Source of the DNA: Acidimangrovimonas sp.
GTDB taxonomy: Bacteria; Pseudomonadota; Alphaproteobacteria; Rhodobacterales; Rhodobacteraceae
DNA length: 8,145 bases
Assembly: GCA_030147905.1 (NCBI GenBank)
Contig: JASBUM010000307.1
Coordinates: 1 to 8,145, forward strand
Reading direction: 5' to 3'
Shown: positions 1 to 5,299 of the stretch, piece by piece
Numbering within the stretch: position 1 is the stretch's first letter
How the letters are laid out: each line of letters opens with the position of its first letter
Made by a program: the position numbers and the translations under genes
The notes under the pieces: model-generated
The model's input: only the letters and a program-made list of their open reading frames with translations
What the model was told of the DNA's origin: nothing
Databases searched by the model: none

Positions 1-297
1 ATGTTCACCCTGGCGCCCGGCAAGGCCGAGTGCGGCCAGCGTTCCCTCGGCATCGCGACGCAGCGCCTCCAGAAACGCCGGCTCGCGCCAGGCGCGGGCG
101 ACGACGCGGGCGCCGATCTGGGGGCCGATCCGGTTCTGGTAGGTGTCGAGTATCGCATCGAGCGCGGCCGGATCGACCAGCCCCTTGCGCAACAGCAACG
201 TCTCGAGCGCGCGCACCCGGAGAGCAGGTTCGGACGGCAGCAGCGCATGCGCCGCGTGATCGTGATGGTCGGGGGTGTCGGTACGGTCGTGGGGCAT
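1..297 (-). CDS. nthA: Nitrile hydratase subunit alpha, N-terminal part (3' end cut by window edge)
   Basis: Nitrile hydratase converts nitriles to amides with a cobalt or iron centre held by the alpha subunit. Only the first 99 codons are present, running from the ATG at 297 to the window edge. The translation starts MPHDRTDTPDHHDHAAH, a His/Asp-rich N-terminus usual in this subunit. It continues with LPSEPALRVRALETLLLRKG, LVDPAALDAILDTY, then NRIGPQIGARVVARAW, then a stretch ending GLAGRQGEH. These blocks match the alpha-subunit N-terminal domain as I know it. The metal-binding Cys-Ser/Thr cluster lies further on and is not in the window, so metal type and activity cannot be judged. In-frame ATGs at 333 and 336 would add about 12 residues. 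I prefer 297 because the family usually starts with M-P-H-D and because a candidate -10 element overlaps the upstream ATGs. No clear ribosome binding site precedes 297. The related thiocyanate hydrolase gamma subunit is the main alternative. The beta subunit would be expected to the left of the window. Confidence 0.88.
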   Translation of the reverse strand, partial: MPHDRTDTPDHHDHAAHALLPSEPALRVRALETLLLRKGLVDPAALDAILDTYQNRIGPQIGARVVARAWREPAFLEALRRDAEGTLAALGLAGRQGEH

Positions 298-320
298 GGC
301 GGCATGGTGGCGCCGGGGCC

Positions 321-438
321 GGGGCCTGTCCATCATTATTCGCGGATACGCGTGGCGCCGGAACCCTTGCGCGGCGACGGCCGCCGCGGCAGGGAGCGGC
401 GGGGACCAGCGGGGAGGGGGCCTGTCCATCACCATTCG
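321..438. repeat. Pair of 22-base direct repeats, 96 bases apart
   Basis: The two copies are 321-342 and 417-438. Both begin GGGGCCTGTCCATCA and end ATTCG. They differ at two neighbouring bases (TT in the left copy, CC in the right), so 20 of 22 match. The flanks are not similar, so this is not simply a large duplication. The left copy overlaps the candidate -10 element of nthA. Paired operator sites are one reading; chance similarity in GC-rich DNA or an old local duplication are others. Confidence 0.6.
335..340 (-). promoter_or_regulatory. Candidate -10 element for nthA
   Basis: On the minus strand this reads AATAAT, five of six matches to TATAAT, in otherwise very GC-rich sequence. Transcription would begin near 328, giving a leader of about 30 bases before the ATG at 297. 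The -35 region is poor (TTCCGG at the 17-base position), so an activator may be needed, or the match may be chance. Confidence 0.3.
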
Positions 439-541
439 ACCTGTGTCGATCCGATTCCCCGAGGTGGTCGCGCGGGGCCGGGCGACGGGCGCCGCCTAGG
501 GGGCGCGCGCATCTGCCCCGCCGGTGACGCGACGCCAGAGA

Positions 542-569
542 TTGTCACACGGGGGGGCGATGGGATAGA
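542..569 (+). promoter_or_regulatory. Candidate sigma-70 promoter for psd-pssA
   Basis: TTGTCA at 542-547 matches five of six -35 consensus bases. After 16 bases comes GATAGA at 564-569, a moderate -10. The predicted transcription start near 576 leaves about 30 bases before the psd ATG, with the AAGGA ribosome binding site between. This is the best such pair in the gap, judged by eye only. Confidence 0.42.
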
Positions 570-604
570 CGCGGGGCGACGCCGAAACCGAAGGAACGAT
601 CGCG

Positions 605-1297
605 ATGTCCATGCTGGAGACATTCATCAAGCCGATGCACCGCGAGGGCTGGCGATTTCTCGGCATCTTCGCCGGGGTGACGATCATCCTCTTCCTGATC
701 TGGGAGCCGCTGGGCTGGCTTGGCGTGGGGCTGACGGTGTGGTGTTACTACTTCTTCCGCGATCCGCGCCGGGTGACGCCGATGCGCCCCGGTCTGGTGG
801 TCAGCCCCGCCGACGGCATCGTCTCGCAGATCGAGCCCGCCGTGCCGCCGGCCGAGCTGGGCCTGGGGCCCGAGGCGCTGACGCGGATCAGCGTCTTCAT
901 GAATGTCTTCAACTGCCATGTGAACCGGATGCCGGTCTCGGGTCGGATCGCGGCGGTGGCCTACCGGCCGGGCAAGTTCTTCAACGCCTCGCTCGACAAG
1001 GCCAGCGTCGACAACGAACGAAACGCCGTGGCGATCACGCTGGAGGACGGGCGCAGCATTGCGGTGGTGCAGATCGCGGGGCTGGTGGCGCGGCGCATCC
1101 TTTGCTGGGTCGATTCGGGCCAGCGACTGGAGGCGGGGCAGCGCTTTGGCATGATCCGCTTCGGCTCGCGGCTGGATGTCTACCTGCCGGCGGGGGTCGC
1201 GCCTCTGGTGGTGATCGGCCAGACCATGGTGGCGGGGGAGACGGTGCTGGCCGATCTGGTCGGTGACGAGCCGCCGCGCATGGGCCACACCGAATGA
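605..1297 (+). CDS. psd: Phosphatidylserine decarboxylase proenzyme, short type
   Basis: Makes phosphatidylethanolamine from phosphatidylserine at the inner membrane, using a pyruvoyl group formed by self-cleavage. The 230-residue product has the short proteobacterial/archaeal-type layout. A hydrophobic N-terminal hairpin (about residues 17-50) anchors it. The SPADG block carries Asp70, and NCHVNR (103-108) carries His105. The C-terminal motif [11 protein letters not shown] has the self-cleavage Gly187-Ser188 bond, where Ser188 becomes the pyruvoyl of the small alpha chain. Asp, His and Ser form the known processing triad and all are present, so the enzyme looks intact. The start at 605 is supported by AAGGA at 591-595, nine bases upstream. 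Its TGA stop overlaps the ATG of pssA, whose product supplies its substrate, so the two are almost certainly one operon and translationally coupled. Nothing unusual is seen in length or motifs. Confidence 0.97.
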   Translation: MSMLETFIKPMHREGWRFLGIFAGVTIILFLIWEPLGWLGVGLTVWCYYFFRDPRRVTPMRPGLVVSPADGIVSQIEPAVPPAELGLGPEALTRISVFMNVFNCHVNRMPVSGRIAAVAYRPGKFFNASLDKASVDNERNAVAITLEDGRSIAVVQIAGLVARRILCWVDSGQRLEAGQRFGMIRFGSRLDVYLPAGVAPLVVIGQTMVAGETVLADLVGDEPPRMGHTE

Positions 1298-2061
1298 ACC
1301 TTCGTCGCCCGCGGGGGCCTGCTGCGCGTGGCGAGCTGCCGCTCAGCCATCTGCTGCCCAACCTGATGACGGTGGCCGCGATCGTCGCGGGGCTGACTGC
1401 GATCCGCTTCGGCTTGCATGGCCATTTCGTCCTTGCGGTGCAGCTGATCATCGTGGCCGGGGTGCTCGACGGGCTGGACGGACGCCTTGCGCGGTTGCTG
1501 CGCAGCGAGAGCGCGCTGGGCGCGGAGCTTGATTCGCTGGCCGATTTCCTCAATTTCGGGGTGGCGCCGGCGCTGGTTCTGTACATGTGGGGTTTTCAGG
1601 CGATCAGCGACCAGGGCTGGATCGCGGCCGTCGTCTATGCGGTCTGCTGCGTGTTGCGGCTGGCACGGTTCAACGTCGGCAACAAGGCCCAGCCGGGCGA
1701 GTCGAGCAAACGCTTCTTCACCGGGGTCCCGGCGCCGGCGGGGGCGCTCTTGGCGCTTCTGCCGATGTTCGTGGCCTTCGCGGTAGGCAGCGGCCCGACG
1801 GTGCTTCTGGGCGAGGTCGCGGCGCTGTGGCTGGTGGTGGTGGGCTTGCTGATGATCAGCCGGGTGCCGACCTTCTCGATGAAATCCGCCACCATCCACC
1901 GCGAGAACATCCGCCTCTTCCTGATCGCGAGCGTGGTGGTCGTGACGCTGCTCCTGAGCTTTCCCTGGATCACGCTGGCGGTGCTCGACGGCGCCTATTT
2001 CCTTGCCATCTTCTGGTCATGGCGGGTGGGAAGGCGGGCGGCGGTGCGCCAGGGCGGCTGA
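1294..2061 (+). CDS. pssA: CDP-diacylglycerol-serine O-phosphatidyltransferase
   Basis: Joins CDP-diacylglycerol and L-serine to give phosphatidylserine and CMP; the next step is catalysed by the product of the upstream psd. The 255-residue product is a multi-helix membrane protein of the CDP-alcohol phosphatidyltransferase family. The signature is complete: Asp59, Asp62-Gly63, Ala66-Arg67, Gly76, Asp80 and Asp84, in DGLDGRLAR followed by [10 protein letters not shown]. The four aspartates bind the metal ions. RLARFN (122-127) and [10 protein letters not shown] (141-150) are further blocks typical of bacterial type II PssA. Hydrophobic segments fill roughly 24-55, 92-120, 148-190 and 205-240. 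The start ATG at 1294 overlaps the psd stop (ATGA) and has no strong ribosome binding site of its own, which fits translational coupling. The C-terminus is short and basic and ends just before a repeat-bearing gap. Confidence 0.97.
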   Translation: MNLRRPRGPAARGELPLSHLLPNLMTVAAIVAGLTAIRFGLHGHFVLAVQLIIVAGVLDGLDGRLARLLRSESALGAELDSLADFLNFGVAPALVLYMWGFQAISDQGWIAAVVYAVCCVLRLARFNVGNKAQPGESSKRFFTGVPAPAGALLALLPMFVAFAVGSGPTVLLGEVAALWLVVVGLLMISRVPTFSMKSATIHRENIRLFLIASVVVVTLLLSFPWITLAVLDGAYFLAIFWSWRVGRRAAVRQGG

Positions 2062-2112
2062 GGGCTGCGACCGGGGGCGCAGCGGGGCGGCGGCAAGCGA
2101 CAGGGTCGCCCG

Positions 2113-2157
2113 ACAGGTCAGGCCCAAACAGGTCGGGCCCAAACAGGTCGGGCCCAA
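2113..2157. repeat. Three tandem copies of a 15-base unit
   Basis: The unit is ACAGGTCGGGCCCAA at 2128-2142 and 2143-2157. A first copy at 2113-2127 has one change (A for G at its eighth base). A fourth, decayed copy begins at 2158 (ACACGGCGGG). Each of the last two full units contains the palindrome GGGCCC. It begins 51 bases after the pssA stop. Confidence 0.92.
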
Positions 2158-2243
2158 ACACGGCGGGTCCTCGGGCCCGGCCCCGTCGCGCAAGGCCATC
2201 CCGACACGGCGGGGCGTCATCCGACACCGCAGGGCGGCCGCGC

Positions 2244-2269
2244 GGCGGAATTTCAGGGCGGAATTTCAG
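2244..2269. repeat. Perfect 13-base tandem duplication
   Basis: GGCGGAATTTCAG occurs twice with no gap (2244-2256 and 2257-2269). The AT-richer GAATTTC core stands out from the GC-rich surroundings. Slipped-strand duplication is the simple explanation. Confidence 0.9.
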
Positions 2270-2348
2270 CGCGGACTGTCGCGGATGACTGTCGGCACGA
2301 GGTCCCGCCACGGGTTCCGGGACCGGGCGCCGCCCGGCGGCGGGGCGG

Positions 2349-2366
2349 GCGCGCCCCGGGGCGCGC
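2349..2366 (-). terminator. Perfect 18-base palindrome, possible terminator of the minus-strand gene
   Basis: GCGCGCCCC followed directly by GGGGCGCGC is an exact inverted repeat. It lies 14 bases beyond the stop codon of the minus-strand gene, where a terminator would be expected. There is no T-run after it in either direction and it has no loop beyond its own central bases, so intrinsic termination is uncertain. Confidence 0.35.
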
Positions 2367-2379
2367 GAGGGTTCCCGGC

Positions 2380-2691
2380 TCAGTTGCCGAGCATGTAGCT
2401 GTGCCGCAGGACGCCCGTGCGCCCGTCATAGACGAGGATCTTGCCGCTGTCGGTGACGATCGCGACCCAGCCCTTGCCCTGCGTCACCGCCGAGACCTTC
2501 TCGCCCGCCGGCAGCTCGATCCCCGGCGGCATGGCGAGGCCGGGCTCGACATCCGCGGCGGGGAAACGGATGACAAAGAGCGCGATGATCGTTATCAGCC
2601 CCGCTATCATCGTCACGGTCAGCGTCGTGACCAGTATCTTCAGAAACCGCAGGGTGCGCTGATGCTCTTCGGGAAGCGGAGTTTCCTCCAT
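2380..2691 (-). CDS. Small single-helix membrane protein, DUF6476 type
   Basis: The function is unknown. The 103-residue product has a short cytoplasmic N-terminus, one transmembrane helix (about 17-42, KILVTTLTVTMIAGLITIIA and onward) and a C-terminal domain of about 60 residues that should face the periplasm. The C-terminal part has a Pro-rich linker, then IELPAGEKVSAVTQGKGWVA and TDSGKILVYDGRTGVLR, which looks like one beta-propeller-like blade. It matches my memory of the DUF6476 family of Rhodobacteraceae, though I cannot check this. The ATG at 2691 is supported by AGGAG at 2700-2704 on the minus strand, eight bases upstream. An upstream in-frame ATG at 2802 would add 37 low-complexity residues inside the opposite gene and is not favoured. 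Its ATG overlaps the ATG of the divergent pseudouridine synthase gene, so its promoter must lie within that coding sequence. Confidence 0.85.
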   Translation of the reverse strand: MEETPLPEEHQRTLRFLKILVTTLTVTMIAGLITIIALFVIRFPAADVEPGLAMPPGIELPAGEKVSAVTQGKGWVAIVTDSGKILVYDGRTGVLRHSYMLGN

Positions 2692-3739
2692 GCGGCCGTC
2701 TCCTGATCCTGTCCTGCGGGTCACGATCGCTCCGGACCCGCCCGCACGTCTTGATAAGGCGCTTGCGCGCGATGTGCCAGAGGATGCCGCCCTGTCGCGC
2801 ACCCGGATCGCGCGGCTGATCGCCGATGGCGCGGTTTGCCGCGACGGCGCGCCGCTGACCGATCTGCGGGCCGCGGTCGCCGAGGGCGAGGTGATCGAGA
2901 TCCGGATCGGCGCGCCGGCCGAGGCCGATCTGCGGGCCGAGCCGATGGCGCTCTCGATCGTTTACGAGGACGAGTCGCTGATCGTGGTGGACAAGCCCGC
3001 GGGAATGGTCGTGCATCCGGCGCCCGGCTCGCCCTCGGGCACGCTGGTCAATGCGCTGATGGCCCATTGCGGGGACTCCCTGTCGGGCATCGGCGGCGTC
3101 CAGCGGCCGGGGATCGTCCACCGCATCGACAAGGACACCAGCGGGCTTCTGGTCGTGGCCAAGACCGATCGCGCCCATCACGGTCTGGCGGCGCAATTCG
3201 CCCGCCACGACGTGCACCGTCACTATCGCGCGGTGGTCCACGGCTGCCCGGATGCGGGCGATCCGCGCCTGCGCGGGCTGTCCGGGGTCGGTTTCGAGGG
3301 CGCGGGCGTGATGCGCGTGGCCACGCTGATCGGGCGTCATCGCAGCGACCGCCAGCGTCAGGCGGTGCTGGCCAGCGGCGGGCGGGCGGCGGTGACGCGC
3401 GCGCGGGTGCTCGATACCTTCGGCGATCCGCCCGGCGCGGCGCTTGTCGATTGCTGGCTGGAGACCGGGCGCACCCATCAGATCCGGGTTCACATGGCAT
3501 ATGCCGGCCATGCGCTGGTGGGTGATCCGGTCTATGGGCGGGGCCGAGGACCGGGGCGGGGGCTGGAGACGGCGGCGGCCGCGGCGATCGCGACCTTCGG
3601 TCGACAGGCGCTGCACGCGGCGACTCTGGGCTTTTGCCACTCGCTGGACGATCGCTGGATGGAATTCGAATCGCCCCTTCCGGCCGACATGGCCGAACTC
3701 ATCCGTCTGCTGGGCAAGGCGTCCCCCGGGACAGGCTGA
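2690..3739 (+). CDS. rluD: RluA-family 23S rRNA pseudouridine synthase, RluD-like
   Basis: Converts selected uridines of ribosomal RNA to pseudouridine in the cytoplasm. The 349-residue product has an N-terminal S4 RNA-binding domain (about 18-75, with RLDKAL and SRTRIARLIADGAV). The RluA catalytic domain follows: YEDESLIVVDKPAGMVVHP (92-110), then GIVHRIDKDTSGLLVVAKT (141-159) with catalytic Asp147, then LETGRTHQIRVHM (257-269) and GDPVYG (278-283). The wording of the catalytic block is closer to RluD than to RluC or RluA, so helix 69 positions are the likely target, but that is inference. Residues 284-300 form a Gly/Arg then Ala-rich insert of low complexity. The ATG at 2690 has GGAG at 2678-2681, eight bases upstream, and its first two bases are shared with the divergent ATG. 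A GC-rich hairpin follows the stop. Confidence 0.93.
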   Translation: MRPSPDPVLRVTIAPDPPARLDKALARDVPEDAALSRTRIARLIADGAVCRDGAPLTDLRAAVAEGEVIEIRIGAPAEADLRAEPMALSIVYEDESLIVVDKPAGMVVHPAPGSPSGTLVNALMAHCGDSLSGIGGVQRPGIVHRIDKDTSGLLVVAKTDRAHHGLAAQFARHDVHRHYRAVVHGCPDAGDPRLRGLSGVGFEGAGVMRVATLIGRHRSDRQRQAVLASGGRAAVTRARVLDTFGDPPGAALVDCWLETGRTHQIRVHMAYAGHALVGDPVYGRGRGPGRGLETAAAAAIATFGRQALHAATLGFCHSLDDRWMEFESPLPADMAELIRLLGKASPGTG

Positions 3740-3762
3740 ATTTGCGCGGGCCTTCGCCGAGC

Positions 3763-3779
3763 CGCGGCGGAAAGCCGCG
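3763..3779 (+). terminator. GC hairpin after the pseudouridine synthase gene
   Basis: CGCGGC, loop GGAAA, GCCGCG is a perfect six-pair stem beginning 24 bases past the stop codon. No T-run follows, so it may be a weak or factor-assisted terminator, or only a stabilising 3' structure. Confidence 0.3.
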
Positions 3780-3829
3780 CGACGGAAATGCGGCCGCACC
3801 CCGTATATACTTGGCGTTTATGGACCGAT

Positions 3830-3857
3830 CTTGAAGCATCGGGCAGAAATGCATAGG
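3830..3857 (+). promoter_or_regulatory. Candidate heat-shock-type promoter for rpoH
   Basis: CTTGAA at 3830-3835 is identical to the core of the sigma-32 -35 element. After 14 bases comes TGCATAGG at 3850-3857, a partial match to the CCCCATnT-type -10. Transcription would begin near 3863 and give a leader of about 135 bases. Autoregulation of rpoH is known in other bacteria, but the -10 match is poor. TATACT at 3806-3811 is a better sigma-70 -10 but lacks a recognisable -35. Confidence 0.28.
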
Positions 3858-3940
3858 TCAACCCGGCTGCGGCACGGCTTTGCATGTTGCGAATTCCGGC
3901 CGCCACGAACCAACCGGCCGGCAAGGGCCATGGCGCAGGA

Positions 3941-3959
3941 ATCCCCGCTGTACGGGGAT
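3941..3959 (+). promoter_or_regulatory. Hairpin in the rpoH leader
   Basis: ATCCCCG, loop CTGTA, CGGGGAT is a perfect seven-pair stem ending 38 bases before the rpoH ATG. It does not cover the ribosome binding site (AGGAGG at 3986-3991). A short GACC/GGTC pairing (3976-3979 with 3990-3993) could partly mask that site. Whether either helix has a temperature-sensing role cannot be told from sequence. Confidence 0.4.
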
Positions 3960-3997
3960 GGCGCCGTCAGGGCAGGACCGAAAACAGGAGGTCGTCG

Positions 3998-4894
3998 ATG
4001 AGTGGATATGCCAATCTTCCGGCTCCGTCGCCAGAGCAGGGGCTGAACCGTTACCTGCAGGAAATCCGCAAGTTTCCGATGCTGGAACCCGAAGAAGAAT
4101 ACATGCTGGCCAAGCGCTGGGTCGATCATCAGGACACAGAGGCGGCCCACCGCATGGTGACCTCGCATCTGCGGCTCGCCGCCAAGATCGCGATGGGCTA
4201 CCGCGGCTACGGACTGCCCCAGGCCGAGGTGATCTCGGAGGCGAATGTGGGCCTGATGCAGGCGGTCAAGCGGTTCGACCCGGAAAAGGGGTTCCGGCTG
4301 GCCACCTATGCGATGTGGTGGATCCGCGCCTCGATCCAGGAATACATCCTGCGGTCCTGGAGCCTGGTGAAGCTTGGCACGACCTCGGCGCAGAAGAAGC
4401 TGTTCTTCAACCTGCGCAAGGCCAAGGCCAAGATCGGCGCGCTGGAGGAGGGCGACCTGCGTCCCGAGAACGTCGCCCAGATCGCGCACGATCTGAACGT
4501 CTCGGAAGACGAGGTGATCGCGATGAACCGGCGCCTGTCGGGAGGCGACGCCTCGCTCAACGCCACCATCGGCTCGGACGGCGAGGGTGTCACCCAGTGG
4601 CAGGACTGGCTTGAGGACGAGGATGCCGATCAGGCCGGAGACTATGCCGAGCGCGACGAGATGGACGCGCGGCGCGGGCTGCTGGTGCGGGCGATGGATG
4701 TCCTCAACGACCGCGAGAAGGAGATCCTGACCGAGCGCCGGCTGAAGGACCAGCCGGTCACGCTCGAGGAATTGTCCGAGAAATTCTCGGTCAGCCGCGA
4801 GCGGATCCGCCAGATCGAGGTCCGGGCCTTCGAGAAGCTGCAAAAGCGCATGCACGAGCTGGCGCAGGAAAAGGGCATGCTGGAAAGCGCCTGA
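3998..4894 (+). CDS. rpoH: Heat-shock sigma factor RpoH (sigma-32), RpoHI type
   Basis: Directs RNA polymerase to heat-shock and protein-quality-control promoters. The 298-residue product has the full sigma-70-family layout without region 1.1. Region 2 spans about 50-120, with the core-binding and -10 recognition block GLMQAVKRFDPEKGFRLATY and ATYAMWWIRASIQEYILRSW. The RpoH box QKKLFFNLR (132-140) is diagnostic of RpoH. Region 4.2 (about 255-282) has the helix-turn-helix VTLEELSEKFSVSRERIRQI for the -35 element. The N-terminus and length match Rhodobacter-type RpoHI; many relatives carry a second copy, RpoHII. The ATG at 3998 has a strong AGGAGG at 3986-3991. An in-frame ATG at 3884 would add 38 residues without family resemblance and is rejected. 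The TGA stop lies in the first unit of a tandem repeat. Transcription probably runs to the terminator at 5104-5127. Confidence 0.97.
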   Translation: MSGYANLPAPSPEQGLNRYLQEIRKFPMLEPEEEYMLAKRWVDHQDTEAAHRMVTSHLRLAAKIAMGYRGYGLPQAEVISEANVGLMQAVKRFDPEKGFRLATYAMWWIRASIQEYILRSWSLVKLGTTSAQKKLFFNLRKAKAKIGALEEGDLRPENVAQIAHDLNVSEDEVIAMNRRLSGGDASLNATIGSDGEGVTQWQDWLEDEDADQAGDYAERDEMDARRGLLVRAMDVLNDREKEILTERRLKDQPVTLEELSEKFSVSRERIRQIEVRAFEKLQKRMHELAQEKGMLESA

Positions 4895-4986
4895 TTGCGG
4901 CTGCCCGACTGCAGCTTCCGACTGCAGCTTCCGACTGCGGCTGCCCGACTGCGGGTACCAAGCTGCGGGAGCCGAGCTGCGGGTGC
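4893..4986 (+). repeat. Degenerate 13-14 base tandem repeat overlapping the rpoH stop
   Basis: About seven units of the pattern GACTGCGGCTGCC follow one another. Units start at 4893 (GATTGCGGCTGCCC), 4907 and 4920 (both GACTGCAGCTTCC, identical), 4933 (GACTGCGGCTGCCC), 4947, 4961 and 4974. The last three drift to AGCTGCGGG-type sequence. The first unit begins at the second base of the rpoH TGA. Identical CTGCAG palindromes at 4909-4914 and 4922-4927 can pair around a seven-base loop, and GCTGC (4900-4904) can pair with GCAGC (4911-4915), so the transcript could form alternative hairpins. The 13/14 alternation breaks frame, so it is not a coding repeat. Confidence 0.88.
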
Positions 4987-5299
4987 GGGGGGCCACTTTG
5001 GCCGGCCCCGCGGCCAGCGGCGGCGGGCATGGAGGGCGCGGCGGGCGGCGATCGCTGCCGCGCGCAGGTGCCCACACGAAACGATAACGGCGAATCGAAC
5101 CGGGGGCCGCGCATGGCGCGGCCCTTTCGCTTGCCCGCTGCACGGTCGTGGGATAACGCTAGCATCGCCATCGCCGGACGCAACAGGCCCGGGTGGCCCC
5201 GCGGCGGGTGGCGGCGGCCGGCGAAGCCGTCGGCCGGCTACGGGAAGCGAGGGGTAGTCGCCGAGGGCGACCGGCGCCCCGGGAATTGGGAGAACGAGG
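4895..5299. other. Intergenic region between rpoH and the oxidoreductase gene
   Basis: No gene is supported. In order it contains the tandem repeat (to 4986), a GC-rich stretch with nested GGCC inverted repeats near 4988-5015, an unremarkable stretch to 5103, an intrinsic terminator (5104-5127), and a leader region for the next gene. That leader has two small inverted repeats: 5217-5238 (GCCGGC arms) and 5258-5270 (TCGCC, GAG, GGCGA). A weak promoter candidate is TTGCCC at 5131-5136 with GATAAC at 5152-5157. Confidence 0.7.
5104..5127 (+). terminator. Intrinsic (rho-independent) terminator
   Basis: GGGCCGCGC, loop ATG, GCGCGGCCC is a perfect nine-pair stem followed at once by TTTCGCTT. It is the clearest terminator in the window. 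It lies about 210 bases past the rpoH stop and about 170 bases before the oxidoreductase start, so it most likely ends the rpoH transcript or a transcript arising within its 3' region. Confidence 0.8.

Larger units (their letters stand above)
298..604. other. Divergent intergenic region between nthA and psd
   Basis: No gene is convincing here. Reading frames that cross it on the plus strand are GC-driven and lack family resemblance. It holds a candidate promoter in each direction, a 22-base direct repeat pair and a small dyad at 436-449 (TCGAC, four bases, GTCGA). The rest is GC-rich sequence in which I see nothing further. Confidence 0.6.
2062..2379. other. Repeat-bearing intergenic region between convergent pssA and the small membrane protein gene
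   Basis: No gene is supported. Long open frames exist in several phases only because stops are rare in GC-rich DNA and because the 15-base repeat keeps every frame open. The region contains a 15-base tandem repeat, a 13-base tandem duplication, a small hairpin at 2097-2109 (GCGAC, AGG, GTCGC) and an 18-base palindrome near the right end. No T-run terminator was found. Confidence 0.7.

Noticed and set aside
1..1266. Long plus-strand open frame of 421 codons
   Set aside because: It runs antisense to nthA, across the intergenic gap and out of frame through psd; the product is Arg/Gly/Ala-rich without any family motif. It is a shadow of high GC content.
2113..2157. Protein repeat domain with five-residue QVGPK or FGPDL units
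   Set aside because: Every frame on both strands is open across the 15-base units, so the apparent peptide repeat is an artefact; no frame has a convincing start, ribosome binding site and flanking domain.
2426..3799. Minus-strand open frame of 457 codons
   Set aside because: It is antisense to the clearly motif-bearing pseudouridine synthase gene and out of frame with the small membrane protein gene; no domain is recognisable.
3938..3962. Resemblance to a type I-E CRISPR repeat (CCCCGC stem with CGGGG)
   Set aside because: There is only one copy, the loop and flanks differ, and no cas gene is present. It is better described as a leader hairpin of rpoH.
3884..3997. Extended N-terminus of RpoH from the in-frame ATG at 3884
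   Set aside because: The extra 38 residues have no similarity to RpoH as I know it, while the ATG at 3998 has AGGAGG seven bases before it and gives the expected N-terminus.
4893..4986. CRISPR array
   Set aside because: The 13-14 base units are contiguous with no spacers between them and are too short and too variable for CRISPR repeats.
3818..5143. Minus-strand open frame of 441 codons opposite rpoH
   Set aside because: It covers rpoH exactly antisense, including the repeat array, and has no motif. It is best explained as a codon-bias shadow.
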